13,056 nt of DNA from the NCBI GenBank assembly GCA_002297865.1, contig DBKX01000096.1, positions 2,121-15,176 of the forward strand, given 5' to 3'. Numbering within the stretch: position 1 is the stretch's first letter; every line of letters begins with the position of its first letter. This stretch comes from Lachnoclostridium sp. UBA739. Lineage in GTDB: Bacteria > Bacillota_A > Clostridia > Lachnospirales > Lachnospiraceae. Of the stretch, positions 12,943 to 13,056 are shown one piece after another. The position numbers were made by a program, and so were the translations under genes. The notes under the pieces were generated by a model. It was given only the letters and a program-made list of their open reading frames with translations. It was not told where the DNA came from and did not search any database.

Positions 12943-13056
12943 CTCTACCATTTACGAAGGCATTGTCAAAATCGGTTATGAAAGGAATACATCCATCAGT
13001 ATTTATTACGACTTAGGGCTTCTTAACTATTTGCTTGATTCTGGCTATCAGACTGC
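12905..13056 (+). CDS. Partial gene, N-terminus resembling DUF3877-type proteins
   Basis: From ATG 12905 the frame is open to the end of the window (50 codons plus two bases). It reads MNQKFCRLLN, then STIYEGIVKIGYERNTSISIYYDLGLLNYLL (15-45). The pattern of an amphipathic helix, KxGY, a charged residue, xxxIYY and LLNYLL recalls the start of DUF3877-type clostridial proteins, whose function is unknown. This is by memory of the pattern only. No ribosome binding site precedes this ATG, an upstream in-frame TGA rules out a longer start, and the nearest purine-rich site serves the 21-aa frame. A promoter lies at 12827-12855. Confidence 0.55.
   Translation, partial: MNQKFCRLLNSVNSTIYEGIVKIGYERNTSISIYYDLGLLNYLLDSGYQT

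Noticed and set aside
1..13056. CRISPR array, tRNA, rRNA, insertion sequence or phage attachment site
   Set aside because: No regularly spaced repeats, cloverleaf-like segments, rRNA sequence, transposase frames or flanking direct repeats were noticed when reading both strands.

Overview
The window looks like chromosomal DNA of an anaerobic, low-GC Firmicute, most likely a member of the Lachnospiraceae. The reasons are AT-rich sequence, strong GGAGG-type ribosome binding sites, sigma-A promoters with 17-bp spacers, a class 1B dihydroorotate dehydrogenase (PyrD plus PyrK), an ECF-type thiamin transporter subunit under a TPP riboswitch, and Rrf2, AI-2E and MCP families typical of clostridia. 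Genus and species cannot be read from it. Almost every gene lies on the minus strand, so the transcriptional order runs from right to left. The exceptions are thiT and a partial gene at the right edge.

Layout from right to left along the minus strand: (1) a methyl-accepting chemotaxis protein (11012-12703) with its own promoter and a strong terminator; (2) a sulfur-trafficking operon of cysteine desulfurase, TtcA-type PP-loop tRNA thiolase and Rrf2 regulator (10857-8427), whose promoter overlaps an inverted repeat that could be an operator; (3) an AI-2E family membrane protein (7189-8310) with a separate promoter; (4) a two-gene accessory pair (7161-6279): a 182-aa protein resembling a stripped-down subtilase core that lacks the Asp and His, followed by an unrecognised 99-aa protein; (5) a NUDIX-like protein with a decayed Nudix box, co-transcribed with pyrF; (6) on the plus strand, the TPP riboswitch and thiT; (7) pyrK-pyrD, then pyrE with its own promoter, followed by a 50-aa single-pass membrane protein; (8) at the left edge, a partial ParA/MinD-like ATPase whose two P-loop lysines are replaced.

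The metabolic core is de novo UMP synthesis: PyrD/PyrK oxidise dihydroorotate to orotate, PyrE adds phosphoribose from PRPP, and PyrF decarboxylates OMP to UMP. thiT interrupts this cluster in the opposite orientation. Its promoter and the pyrK promoter are back to back and share the same -35 bases (3756-3762), so RNA polymerase cannot easily occupy both at once. The desulfurase and TtcA-like protein probably form a sulfur donor/acceptor pair for tRNA modification, with the Rrf2 protein as autoregulator.

I see no phage, IS element, CRISPR array, tRNA or rRNA. The best candidates for something undescribed are the subtilase-like/99-aa pair, the degenerate ParA-like ATPase (possibly the first gene of a Tad/Flp pilus locus to the left), the NUDIX-like companion of pyrF, and the shared -35 between pyrK and thiT.
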